Of a stretch of DNA of 64,000 nt, positions 24,141 to 32,212 are shown in pieces. The notes below the pieces were generated by a model, which was given only the letters and a program-made list of their open reading frames with translations, did no database searches and was not told where the DNA came from. Position 1 is the stretch's first letter, and the number at the start of each line of letters is the position of its first letter. The translations under genes were made by a program, and so were the position numbers. The DNA comes from an uncultured Alistipes sp. (GTDB lineage: Bacteria > Bacteroidota > Bacteroidia > Bacteroidales > Rikenellaceae), in the NCBI GenBank assembly GCA_900770635.1, contig CAAGLB010000098.1:1-64000 (forward strand), given 5' to 3'.

Positions 24141-24270
24141 CAGTTGTAGTCAGAAGCCGTGAGATGTGGTGCATCGAAAAAGAAAATCCCGAGGGATAGT
24201 AGCAAGCCTACAGCCCTCGGGATTTTACTTGAGCGATGTGCCGCAGATTGCGGCTTATCACAACAAATAA
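24141..24270 (-). repeat. Structured 3'-UTR element, copy B
   Basis: Same plan as copy A, 130 nt, directly behind copy C. On the minus strand it has TTGTTGTGATAAGCCGCAATC and CTGCGG, then a 13-bp stem (24226-24214 with 24195-24183). The CT/TAT internal loop is kept, but the apical stem is GTAG/CTAC instead of GTAC/GTAC, a compensatory change. CTTTTTCG follows the hairpin, and the end GGCTTCTGACTACAAC pairs loosely with the beginning. Confidence 0.75.
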
Positions 24271-24401
24271 ATTTGTTGTTAGAAGGGGTTAGGCTTGGTC
24301 TATCACAAAAGAAGATCCCCTCGGGATAGTACAAATAGTACAGCCCGAGGGGTCTTGCTTTTAGTGATGGGCCGAGAATGACCCCTTATCACAACAAATT
24401 A
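24269..24401 (-). repeat. Structured 3'-UTR element, copy C (after the OmpA/TPR gene)
   Basis: On the minus strand it begins with the stop codon of the OmpA/TPR gene, TAATTTGTTGTGATAAGGGG. It ends with CCCCTTCTAACAACAAATT, so the two ends are a 19-bp inverted repeat with two mismatches. The central hairpin (24356-24344 with 24325-24312) has the CT/TAT internal loop and GTAC/GTAC apical stem and is followed by CTTTTG. Confidence 0.8.
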
Positions 24402-26153
24402 CAACTGAATCTCGTTGCCAATATACTGACGCAAATTAACATCCTTCTGTGCACGCTCAGCATAAGAAGCATCCTTAGCAATAGCGTTCTTAAGCTCAGC
24501 AGTAGCAGCAGCCATGTCACCCTGCTTAGTAGCGATAACTGCACGGAGGTAGTCTGCACGTGCGCTCTTATCGTTGGCGATAGCCTGCTTAGCAGCTGTG
24601 TAGTCAGCATTCATTGTTGCAGCAACAGCAGCATTGTAGCCGTCGAGCTGTGACTGTGCCTGAGCATAGTTACCCTCGGCAGCAGCAGCCAACGCCTTAG
24701 TCTCAGCTGATGCGCTACCTACATAGTTCTTAGCAGCCTCAGTGTTACCATTCATAAGGTTAACCAAAGCGAGGTTGTTGTTGATCTGTGAAGCGTTGCC
24801 ACCAGCCTTAACAGCCTTAGCAAAAGCATCGGCAGCCTTCTCGCCCTCGCCAATAGTAGCATAAGCTACGCCAAGGTTGTTGTAGGCAATAGCGCTGTTA
24901 TACTGCTTAGCAGCAGCATCCAACGCTGCGATCTTCTCGTCCAAAGTGAGCTTATCGCCAGCTGTGATGTGAAGAATCTCCTTCTCGTTGAGCTCAGCGA
25001 ACTTACCCTCACGTACCAAAGCAGCCATCTCGTCATCGGTCTTACCTGTGATGTCTGAGCTGTTGATAAGCTGAGCACGACGAAGCTTAGGAAGAATGTC
25101 GTTCTTCAATGTGTCGTAAACCTGCGACATGTTCTTGATCTGGAGCTCACGGTCGGTTGATGAGTCGTAGCTGCGCAATACTGAGAGGATAACCTCCTTA
25201 TCCTCCATGTCTGAAGCAGCAACCAACTCAGCGAAGCCGTCCCAGTCCTCACCGTATGATGCAACATCGAGCTCGATGCCTACCTCCTTGAGAAGCTTCT
25301 CAGCAGCCTTACGACCAGACTCGCTACGCTTTGCAGAGAGCTTGTCGTTGAACTTCTCAGGACCATCAGGTGAAGCATAACCCTTAACATAGATATTCTG
25401 CTTTACATGATCGTTGTCCTTCTGCGCAACAGCATTCTGCTGGAAAGCATTGATCTCGTCGGTTGAAGCAGCCTTTGATGACAATGTTGATGAGTTGATC
25501 TCGTACATGTAGCTTGCCTTGGTCTCAACAGTGATAACATTCTGGTAGCCAGAAGTCATTGTCTGCATTGCCAAAGCGTAGTCGAGGTCACGCTGCAAGG
25601 TATTGATACCCTGAGCGATAGTCAAGCCAAACTGACGCTTGAGCTCATCAGCCTCAGCACCACCAGCAGCCAAAACCGTAGCCTCCTCCTCAGTAGGGAT
25701 AAGACCAGTGTTAAGGTTTACCAAAGTAAACTCCTTGCACTTGCCCTTAGGGCACTTAATCTCGGCACGAAGCTGAAGCTCGCTGCATGCCATACGCTCG
25801 TCGTAAGGGAACGACACGTGCATTGTGTACTCGCCGCCTGCAACGTTGTCGATAACAGTGTAGTTATCCTCAACCTTATTACCCTGGAAATACTGGGTTG
25901 TACCTGCTACCTCACCACCCTCGAATACGATAACTGGAGTTACCTTAACTACAGCTGTTGCGTCGTAGTACTTCTCTGGGAAGGTAATAGTGATATCGGC
26001 GTCAACCTTACCATTGTTAAGAACCAACACCTCAGGAGTGCAAGTAAGCTGCACATTGGCGCGATCCTTAGCCATCTTTGTGAAACAGTCGCAGCTTGTG
26101 AGAAGCAGAACTGCTGAGGTGAGCACAAGGCTCATCTTAAAAAGATTCTTCAT
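24399..26153 (-). CDS. OmpA-like domain and TPR lipoprotein
   Basis: A roughly 584-residue lipoprotein probably anchored in the outer membrane. The signal peptide ends in LLLTSCDCF. Residues about 30-230 form a beta-rich N-terminal part. An OmpA-like peptidoglycan-binding region follows (VKGYASPDGPEKFNDKLSAK, with SESGRKAA) at about 250-340. The C-terminal third has TPR-like helices (AIAYNNLGVAYATIGEGEKA, then NASQINNNLALVNLMNGNTE). This layout occurs in abundant Bacteroidales envelope proteins, and the strong codon bias also points to high expression. ATG 26153 (MKNLFKM) is preferred to 26162 because it starts the signal peptide. It lies behind pnp, separated by a 107-nt A/T-rich gap. Confidence 0.87.
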   Translation of the reverse strand: MKNLFKMSLVLTSAVLLLTSCDCFTKMAKDRANVQLTCTPEVLVLNNGKVDADITITFPEKYYDATAVVKVTPVIVFEGGEVAGTTQYFQGNKVEDNYTVIDNVAGGEYTMHVSFPYDERMACSELQLRAEIKCPKGKCKEFTLVNLNTGLIPTEEEATVLAAGGAEADELKRQFGLTIAQGINTLQRDLDYALAMQTMTSGYQNVITVETKASYMYEINSSTLSSKAASTDEINAFQQNAVAQKDNDHVKQNIYVKGYASPDGPEKFNDKLSAKRSESGRKAAEKLLKEVGIELDVASYGEDWDGFAELVAASDMEDKEVILSVLRSYDSSTDRELQIKNMSQVYDTLKNDILPKLRRAQLINSSDITGKTDDEMAALVREGKFAELNEKEILHITAGDKLTLDEKIAALDAAAKQYNSAIAYNNLGVAYATIGEGEKAADAFAKAVKAGGNASQINNNLALVNLMNGNTEAAKNYVGSASAETKALAAAAEGNYAQAQSQLDGYNAAVAATMNADYTAAKQAIANDKSARADYLRAVIATKQGDMAAATAELKNAIAKDASYAERAQKDVNLRQYIGNEIQL

Positions 26154-26211
26154 AGACGTCAAAAAATTTGTTATTGTTTATTATCTTCTATTTTGCACTT
26201 TTATATCAACG

Positions 26212-26258
26212 CTCCACACCACATATTATTATATATATATATGGTGTAGAACGCTAAA
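26212..26258 (-). other. A/T-rich imperfect inverted repeat between pnp and the OmpA/TPR gene
   Basis: CTCCACACC near 26213 and GGTGTAGAA near 26242 flank a TATATA tract and can pair imperfectly. No good U run follows on the minus strand, so this is at best a weak terminator or mRNA-processing hairpin. Confidence 0.35.
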
Positions 26259-26260
26259 AT

Positions 26261-28498
26261 TTATCGACGCTCACGACGTGGACCACGCTGCTCACGCTTC
26301 TCGCCACCCTCACGGTGCTCACGAGGCTTGTGCTCACGAGGCTCACGCTCTACCCAACCCTCAGGCTTAGGCAACAACGCCTTGCGTGAGAGCTTAAGCT
26401 TGCCAGTCTTTGCATCCTTAGCGATGAGCTTAACCTCGATCATATCGCCCTCCTTAAGGCCTGTCTCCTCCATAGTCTCGAAACGCTTGTAGTCGATCTC
26501 CGAAATGTGGAGCAAAGCATCCTTACCTGGCAAAATCTCGACAAAAGCACCGAAGTCTACGATAGAGCGAATCTTACCATTGTAAGTCTCGCCAATCTCT
26601 GGAACAGCAACAATAGCCTTAACACGTGCCAAAGCAGCATCCAACGACTCCTTATTCTGGCCGAAGATGTCAACGATACCCTTCTCGTCAACCTCAGTGA
26701 TAGTGATAGTTGTGCCAGTAGTCTTCTGAATCTCCTGGATAACCTTACCACCAGGGCCGATAACAGCACCGATGAACTCCTGAGGAATTGATATCTGAAC
26801 GATACGAGGTACAAATGGTTTGTAGTCCTCGCGTGGCTCAGCGATAGTCTCAACCAACTTATCCAAGATGTGAAGACGGCCCTGACGTGCCTGCTCCAAA
26901 GCCTTAGACAAAACCTCGTATGACAAACCATCAACCTTGATATCCATCTGTGTTGCAGTGATACCATCACGTGTACCTGTAACCTTGAAGTCCATGTCGC
27001 CCAAGTGATCCTCGTCGCCAAGGATATCAGACAACACTGCCCAACGGCCAGTAGCCGAGTCAGAGATAAGACCCATAGCGATACCTGACACTGGCTTACG
27101 AAGCTTAACACCAGCGTCCATGAGTGCCAAAGTACCAGCACATACAGTAGCCATAGATGATGAGCCGTTAGACTCCAAAATATCTGATACTACACGTACT
27201 GCATAAGGATTCTCCTCGCCAAGTGGCACCATAGGCTTCAACGCACGCCATGCCAAGTGGCCGTGACCAATCTCACGACGGCTCAAGCCACGTGCTGGAC
27301 GTGCCTCGCCAGTAGAGAATGGAGGGAAGTTGTAGTGCAAAACGAACTGCTCGCTGCCCTGAACCAAAACCTCGTCCTTCTGCTTCTCATCGAGCTTAGT
27401 ACCAAGAGTTACTGTTGTGAGCGACTGAGTCTCGCCACGAGTAAAGATTGCAGAACCATGTGCGCATGGCAAGTAGTCGATCTCGCACCAGATAGGACGA
27501 ATCTCATCAGTGCGACGGCCATCCAAACGCTTACCCTCGTCGAGGATCATGTTACGCATAGCCTTCTTCTGAACATCGTCGTGGAAGTACTTGTGGATAA
27601 GTGGAGCCTTCTCCTCGAGCTCCTCCTCAGTGAAGCGTGATGCGAACTCAGCCTCCAAAGCATCGAAGGCCTCAGCACGCTCGTGCTTCATAGTGCCGCT
27701 TGTAGCGATAGCGTATGCCTTGTCGTAGAGCTCAGTGATGATAGTCTGACGGAGCTCCTCGTCGTTAGTCTCGTGGCAGTACTCACGCTTAACATCCTTA
27801 CCAAGCTCCTTCATAAGCTCGATCTGAACAGCGCAGTGCTTCTTAATCTCCTCGTGAGCGAACTTGATAGCGCCAAGCATAACCTCCTCAGACACCTCGT
27901 TCATCTCACCCTCAACCATCAAGATATTGTCGATAGTACCACCTACCATGATGTCGAGGTCAGCCTCCTTCATAGCCTCGAAGCCAGGGTTGATGACATA
28001 CTCGCCACCGATACGTGCTACACGCACCTCAGAGATAGGGCCACCGAATGGAATGTCTGATACTGCCAAAGCAGCCGATGCAGCCAAACCAGCCAACGCA
28101 TCAGGCTGAATATCCTTCTCAGCCGAGATAAGGTTTACAGTAACGAAAACCTCGGCATGATAATCTGCGGGGAACAATGGACGCAAGGCACGGTCGATAA
28201 GACGTGCAACCAAAATCTCAGAGTCACCAGCCTTACCCTCACGCTTCATGAAACCACCAGGGAAGCGGCCACATGAGGCATACTTCTCCTTATACTCAAC
28301 CTGCAAAGGCATGAAATCGGTTCCCTCCTTAGCATCCTTAGCGGCAACAACAGTACCTAAAAGCATTGTGTCGCCCATACGAACAACCACCGAACCATCA
28401 GCCTGCTTAGCAAGCTTACCTGTCTCAATCATAATCTCACGACCATCGGCCAAAGTGATTGTCTTCTGTACAGCATTGTACAACTTGTTTGCTTCCAT
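26261..28498 (-). CDS. pnp: Polyribonucleotide nucleotidyltransferase (PNPase)
   Basis: A phosphorolytic 3'-5' exoribonuclease of mRNA turnover. The 745-residue protein has two RNase PH domains (N-terminal about 1-140, C-terminal about 320-560 with SGIAMGLI and VLSDILGDEDHLGDMDFKV). These are followed by a KH domain (VIGPGGKVIQEIQKTTG) and an S1 domain (about 630-700, IVDFGAFVEILPGKDALLHI). A very basic tail, rich in RE/RH repeats (about 720-745), extends beyond the usual end and may bind RNA. The gene follows rpsO, the order conserved across bacteria, but also has its own -7 box. Confidence 0.98.
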   Translation of the reverse strand: MEANKLYNAVQKTITLADGREIMIETGKLAKQADGSVVVRMGDTMLLGTVVAAKDAKEGTDFMPLQVEYKEKYASCGRFPGGFMKREGKAGDSEILVARLIDRALRPLFPADYHAEVFVTVNLISAEKDIQPDALAGLAASAALAVSDIPFGGPISEVRVARIGGEYVINPGFEAMKEADLDIMVGGTIDNILMVEGEMNEVSEEVMLGAIKFAHEEIKKHCAVQIELMKELGKDVKREYCHETNDEELRQTIITELYDKAYAIATSGTMKHERAEAFDALEAEFASRFTEEELEEKAPLIHKYFHDDVQKKAMRNMILDEGKRLDGRRTDEIRPIWCEIDYLPCAHGSAIFTRGETQSLTTVTLGTKLDEKQKDEVLVQGSEQFVLHYNFPPFSTGEARPARGLSRREIGHGHLAWRALKPMVPLGEENPYAVRVVSDILESNGSSSMATVCAGTLALMDAGVKLRKPVSGIAMGLISDSATGRWAVLSDILGDEDHLGDMDFKVTGTRDGITATQMDIKVDGLSYEVLSKALEQARQGRLHILDKLVETIAEPREDYKPFVPRIVQISIPQEFIGAVIGPGGKVIQEIQKTTGTTITITEVDEKGIVDIFGQNKESLDAALARVKAIVAVPEIGETYNGKIRSIVDFGAFVEILPGKDALLHISEIDYKRFETMEETGLKEGDMIEVKLIAKDAKTGKLKLSRKALLPKPEGWVEREPREHKPREHREGGEKREQRGPRRERR

Positions 28499-28528
28499 AA
28501 ATCTTTTAAAAAACCTCTAAAAAAACGT

Positions 28529-28536
28529 CAAATATA
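28529..28536 (-). promoter_or_regulatory. -7 box of an internal pnp promoter
   Basis: On the minus strand TATATTTG (28536-28529), 30 nt before the pnp ATG. No TTTG sits at the right distance upstream, so strength is uncertain. Confidence 0.5.
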
Positions 28537-28560
28537 TTTCTAAATCATTGATTCACACGT

Positions 28561-28595
28561 AAATGAAGGCAATACCGAGGCATTGCCTTCATTTT
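28561..28595 (-). terminator. Long hairpin between rpsO and pnp
   Basis: A perfect 13-bp stem (28561-28573 with 28582-28594) with an 8-nt loop. On the minus strand it is followed by ACGTG, not U, so it looks more like a processing or attenuation hairpin than a full terminator. The U run is on the plus side. Confidence 0.6.
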
Positions 28596-28605
28596 CTGCA
28601 CACTC

Positions 28606-28875
28606 TTACTTACGGAGGTTAAGAGTCTTAAGAATCGCGCGGTAACGCTCGATATCAACCTCCTTCAAGTACATAAGCAACTTACGACGCTTACCTACAA
28701 GACGCAACAACGAACGCTGCGTACCGTAGTCGTGACGGTTGCTCTTCATGTGCTCGGTAAGGTGGTTGATACGATAAGTGAATAACGCGATCTGGCTCTC
28801 GGGTGAGCCTGTGTCGGTTGTAGACTTGCCGTACTGGCCAAACAACTCCTGCTTCTTCTCAGGTGTCAAATACAT
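28606..28875 (-). CDS. rpsO: 30S ribosomal protein S15
   Basis: An 89-residue primary 16S rRNA-binding protein, typical length. It shows the family motifs TGSPESQIALFTYRINHLTEH and the C-terminal LLRLVGKRRKLLMYLKE. The ATG at 28875 follows a leader of about 100 nt that can fold and may be the site of S15 autoregulation, as known for this gene in several phyla. pnp lies 107 nt downstream on the same strand. Confidence 0.97.
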   Translation of the reverse strand: MYLTPEKKQELFGQYGKSTTDTGSPESQIALFTYRINHLTEHMKSNRHDYGTQRSLLRLVGKRRKLLMYLKEVDIERYRAILKTLNLRK

Positions 28876-28982
28876 AATTTTAAAGTTTTATGGCACGCAT
28901 CCCACTCATTTCCCGAGGACTACGCACCTGGTTGCGCTCTACGACAGATCATCCTTACCTTAGATCCTGCCAGAACGTGCGG
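28876..28982 (-). promoter_or_regulatory. Candidate structured leader of rpsO
   Basis: The leader begins with GCACG, which pairs with CGTGC just before the A/T-rich start region, closing a domain. An internal hairpin CGCA-loop-TGCG is also visible. A multi-helix domain directly upstream of rpsO suggests an S15 autoregulatory site, although the detailed fold is not proven. Confidence 0.45.
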
Positions 28983-29013
28983 CAAAGATAGATATTATTT
29001 CCGTAACAGCAAA
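28983..29013 (-). promoter_or_regulatory. Promoter of rpsO
   Basis: On the minus strand, TTTG (29013-29010) and TATCTTTG (28990-28983), spacer 19 nt. Confidence 0.78.
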
Positions 29014-29330
29014 GACTTTTTCTAAGAAAAAGAATATTTTTCTCAAATAATTTTACATTTTTCTCGAAAACATTTATCCAACGGATCAAACCCACATAAC
29101 ATCGTTGCAACAAACCGCAATATCCACAGCACCAAAATCAAATATTTTTATTCTTTATATACTATATTTTATCTATATTTTTAAACATTTTCACATATTC
29201 AATGACAATATTCATAAATTTCCCAAAGTGACATTTTGAACATTTATTCATAAATATTGGAATTTTTCGAGTGAATATAGTAGAAAATTATAAATTTTCA
29301 CTACCTTTGTTGGTCAATTAACATTTCACG
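29014..29330. other. A/T-rich divergent intergenic region between rpsO and apbE
   Basis: No gene is supported here. Near its right end TACCTTTG (29302-29309) is a good -7 box for apbE, 22 nt before the ATG, but no TTTG sits at -33. The rest is extremely A/T-rich without clear repeats. Confidence 0.55.
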
Positions 29331-30350
29331 ATGCAAATGATTAGGAGAATCACAACCCATATACTACTCTCAGCGATGCTCTTAGCAGCTACCCTACTCG
29401 GTGGTTGTCAAGGTCATTCGACTCGCTACGTAGTTGTAGACGGGTTAGCATTGGGCACATTTGCTCAGGTAAAGTGTTCTTCCGAGATTAGCCAATCGGA
29501 AATATCAGAAATCATCAGCAACATCGACAACAAGGCAAAACTCTCGATGTCTATCTTCGACAACCAGTCGCTACTCTCAAAGATCAACACAAACGAGTGC
29601 GACTCGCTCGATTGTCACATAGCGACAAACCTCGAATTGGCAAAACGCTACTACGAGCTTAGCAACGGCTACTACGACGTTACGGTGAAGCCACTTACAT
29701 CGGCATGGGGATTTGCCCAGAAGGATGACCAGATGGAGCAGCCAAACATCGACTCGCTGCTCGAGTTTGTAGGTTTCGACAAGTTGCAGATCACAGGCAC
29801 CAAACTTAGTAAAAGTGACAGCCGTGTGCAAATCGACCTCAACTCAGTAGCCAAAGGCTATGTCGTTGACCTTGTTGCCGAGGAGCTCGAGAAGCGTGGC
29901 GTCGAGAGCTACATGGTAAACATCGGTGGCGAGATACGCTGCAAGGGAACTAATAGCGAGGGTGCTGATTGGCACATCGGCATCGAAACACCATACGACG
30001 GCAACTTCGAGCAGAATGCCATCGAGAAGATTATCCCAGTGGCAAATTGTGCCGTAGCAACATCGGGCAACTATCGACGATTCTACACAACGCAGGATGG
30101 TCTGAAAGTGTGCCACACGATAAACCCCAAGACAGGATACAGCGTACTTAGCAACCTACTCTCGGCAACAGTCGTAGCACCAACATGTGCTGAGGCCGAT
30201 GCCGCAGCCACCATGTTTATGGCTATGGGCTCGGAGGGTGGCGCCTTGGAGTTGGCCAAGCGTTGCGAGGCTGAGTATGGCTGGAGCTACTACTTCATAT
30301 ATGCTGATGGCGAGAGATACCGTATCGAGGCATCGGCAAAGTTTAGATAG
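29331..30350 (+). CDS. apbE: FAD:protein FMN transferase (ApbE), lipoprotein
   Basis: Transfers FMN from FAD to Thr/Ser residues of exported flavoproteins such as Rnf and Nqr subunits. The 339-residue protein has a lipobox (LAATLLGGC), the ApbE opening GLALGTFAQVK, and the NGYYDVTVKPLTSAWGF segment. It also has DLNSVAKGYVVDL for FAD binding, MVNIGGEIRCKG, and the Mg-binding HTINPKTGY with AEADAAATMFMAMG near the end. All key parts are present. A lipid kinase-like gene follows after 2 nt, so both are cotranscribed. The Rnf or Nqr targets are not in the window. Confidence 0.95.
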   Translation: MQMIRRITTHILLSAMLLAATLLGGCQGHSTRYVVVDGLALGTFAQVKCSSEISQSEISEIISNIDNKAKLSMSIFDNQSLLSKINTNECDSLDCHIATNLELAKRYYELSNGYYDVTVKPLTSAWGFAQKDDQMEQPNIDSLLEFVGFDKLQITGTKLSKSDSRVQIDLNSVAKGYVVDLVAEELEKRGVESYMVNIGGEIRCKGTNSEGADWHIGIETPYDGNFEQNAIEKIIPVANCAVATSGNYRRFYTTQDGLKVCHTINPKTGYSVLSNLLSATVVAPTCAEADAAATMFMAMGSEGGALELAKRCEAEYGWSYYFIYADGERYRIEASAKFR

Positions 30351-30352
30351 AA

Positions 30353-31204
30353 ATGAAGGGGTTAATGCTATACAACAGCAGGGCTGGCAAAGGACGTTTG
30401 CGTAGCCACATCGACGCCATTGTTGAGATATTCAACAACGAGGGCATCGAGCTATGCACCAAGCTCATCGAGTTTGACAAAAACCCATTTGATGGCCACG
30501 AGGATGTCGACTTGGTTGTTGTGTGCGGTGGTGATGGCACCATCAACTTTGTTGTTAACATGATGCGCAACAAGGGTATCAACCCACAGATGGGCATAAT
30601 ACCCGCAGGCACAGCCAACGACTTTGCCTCGGCAATAGGCATGAAGCGTGGCATACTACACTCGGCCCGCCAGATAGCCTGTGGCACAGAACAAAAGGTG
30701 GATTGTGGCGTGGTCAATGGGCGATACTTTGTCAACGTCTTTAGCTTTGGAGTGCTGACCACAACATCGCACTTCACAAGCGACAAGGAGAAAAAGCTGA
30801 TCGGCAAGCTCGCCTACGTGCGTGTTGGCATTAAGGATATTATCGGCATGCACAACATACCGCTACACATCGAGGCCGATGGCTCAACACTCGACATCGA
30901 TGCTGTGATGTGCTTGGTGTTTAACGGCAATAGCGCAGGGCAGTTTAAGCTTGCCCCCTATGCTAAGATTGATGATGGCATGCTCGACGTGTTTGTATTG
31001 GAGCACCATAGCGGCATCGCCACATGTGCCAATATGCTTGGCCACCTTATGGGCACAAAGCCCGAGGCCATACACCACATACGCTGCCGAGATCTGGTGA
31101 TAAATTCGTCGATTGACGAGCCCTCAGATGTTGATGGCGAGCCAGGACCACACTTCCCAATGCATGTGCGTTGCGAGGCGAAGGCACTACGAATAAGACG
31201 CTAA
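30353..31204 (+). CDS. Diacylglycerol kinase-family lipid kinase (paralog 1)
   Basis: A 283-residue protein of the DagK/YegS/sphingosine kinase fold, predicted to phosphorylate a membrane lipid such as diacylglycerol at the inner membrane surface. The ATP-site motif is CGGDGTINFVV (about residue 61), followed by GIIPAGTANDFASAIG and a C-terminal beta-sandwich ending RCEAKALRIRR. It starts 2 nt behind apbE. A second family member is encoded at 38264-39253. Substrate cannot be assigned from sequence. Confidence 0.88.
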   Translation: MKGLMLYNSRAGKGRLRSHIDAIVEIFNNEGIELCTKLIEFDKNPFDGHEDVDLVVVCGGDGTINFVVNMMRNKGINPQMGIIPAGTANDFASAIGMKRGILHSARQIACGTEQKVDCGVVNGRYFVNVFSFGVLTTTSHFTSDKEKKLIGKLAYVRVGIKDIIGMHNIPLHIEADGSTLDIDAVMCLVFNGNSAGQFKLAPYAKIDDGMLDVFVLEHHSGIATCANMLGHLMGTKPEAIHHIRCRDLVINSSIDEPSDVDGEPGPHFPMHVRCEAKALRIRR

Positions 31205-31220
31205 AGAAAAAGCTAAATAA

Positions 31221-32180
31221 ATGAAGCAGGATGGAATTAAGCGAGCTTCGATTGACAAGCTCAAATCACGATTCGAGACAGCATACTACTCGGAGGATAT
31301 GGTAATCACTCCGTTGGTTATGTTTCGAGAACTCGACGACCTGACAGCACTCATCCAGGGTGTGTCGATTGGTGTGACTGTGAGTGGCACTGCCAAGATA
31401 AAGATCAACGGCAAGCTCCACGAGTTGCGCCCAAACACCCTATTTATCTTCAACGAGAATACTGTTATCGAGCAGGTGAAGGCCTCGATACGTTCGTCGG
31501 GATATATGATCACCTACTCACGACAGTATCTCAACAGCATTCATGTCGACACCCAGGACCTAATATCTATATATCATGGCTTCTTGGACGAGCCATGTGT
31601 GCAGATTGAGCCTCAGGAGGCAGCATACATCCACGACATATCGAAGCTCATGCGCTCGGTATTGTGCGACTACGCCCCTACTGCCAACCGTGACAAGATC
31701 ATAGCATCGCTATTCGCAGCAATGTTCCACTACGTAATGGGCATATTGCAGCAGCATAGCGCAACAGGCACAAGCAGCGTGAGCAACCGCACCGACGAGC
31801 TATTCAACCTATTCCTCGACCTTTTACGCGAGCACTGTAGCACCGAGCGTAGCGTGGAGTTCTATGCCTCAAAAATGGGCATCACACCAAAATACCTGTC
31901 GCTAATCCTCAAGAAGAAGAGCGGCCGCAACGCCTCGAAGCTCATCGACGAGGCAGTAGTCTACGAGGCTAAGCGACTGTTGAAATACTCGGGCCTAAGC
32001 ATCCAGGAGATTGCCACAAAGCTCAACTTCGCATCGCAATCCTTCTTTGGCAAATACTTCAAGCAGCGAGTAGGTGTATCGCCCTCACGCTACAAGGTAT
32101 GGAATGGTCGCACCGAGGAGAGCATAATAAACGACAGCTCGATATTCACCGACGACACACTCACAGACAATAACAAATAA
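31221..32180 (+). CDS. AraC-family transcriptional regulator
   Basis: A 319-residue DNA-binding regulator. The N-terminal part (about 1-180) is a cupin-like sensory domain. The C-terminal part (about 195-300) has the two helix-turn-helix units of AraC: FYASKMGITPKYLSLILKKK and IQEIATKLNFASQSFFGKYF. The sequence ends in an acidic tail (TDDTLTDNNK). It lies 16 nt behind the lipid kinase gene and 32 nt before dsbD, so it may be cotranscribed with both or regulate dsbD. The ligand is unknown. Confidence 0.92.
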   Translation: MKQDGIKRASIDKLKSRFETAYYSEDMVITPLVMFRELDDLTALIQGVSIGVTVSGTAKIKINGKLHELRPNTLFIFNENTVIEQVKASIRSSGYMITYSRQYLNSIHVDTQDLISIYHGFLDEPCVQIEPQEAAYIHDISKLMRSVLCDYAPTANRDKIIASLFAAMFHYVMGILQQHSATGTSSVSNRTDELFNLFLDLLREHCSTERSVEFYASKMGITPKYLSLILKKKSGRNASKLIDEAVVYEAKRLLKYSGLSIQEIATKLNFASQSFFGKYFKQRVGVSPSRYKVWNGRTEESIINDSSIFTDDTLTDNNK

Positions 32181-32212
32181 TTACTTTATAACATTAACAC
32201 AATTTTAATTTT

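Noticed and set aside
23882..24334. Minus-strand frames over the tandem repeats and elements B and C
   Set aside because: They translate the 10-bp repeats and hairpins; overlapping frames are equally open and none has a recognisable start context or domain.
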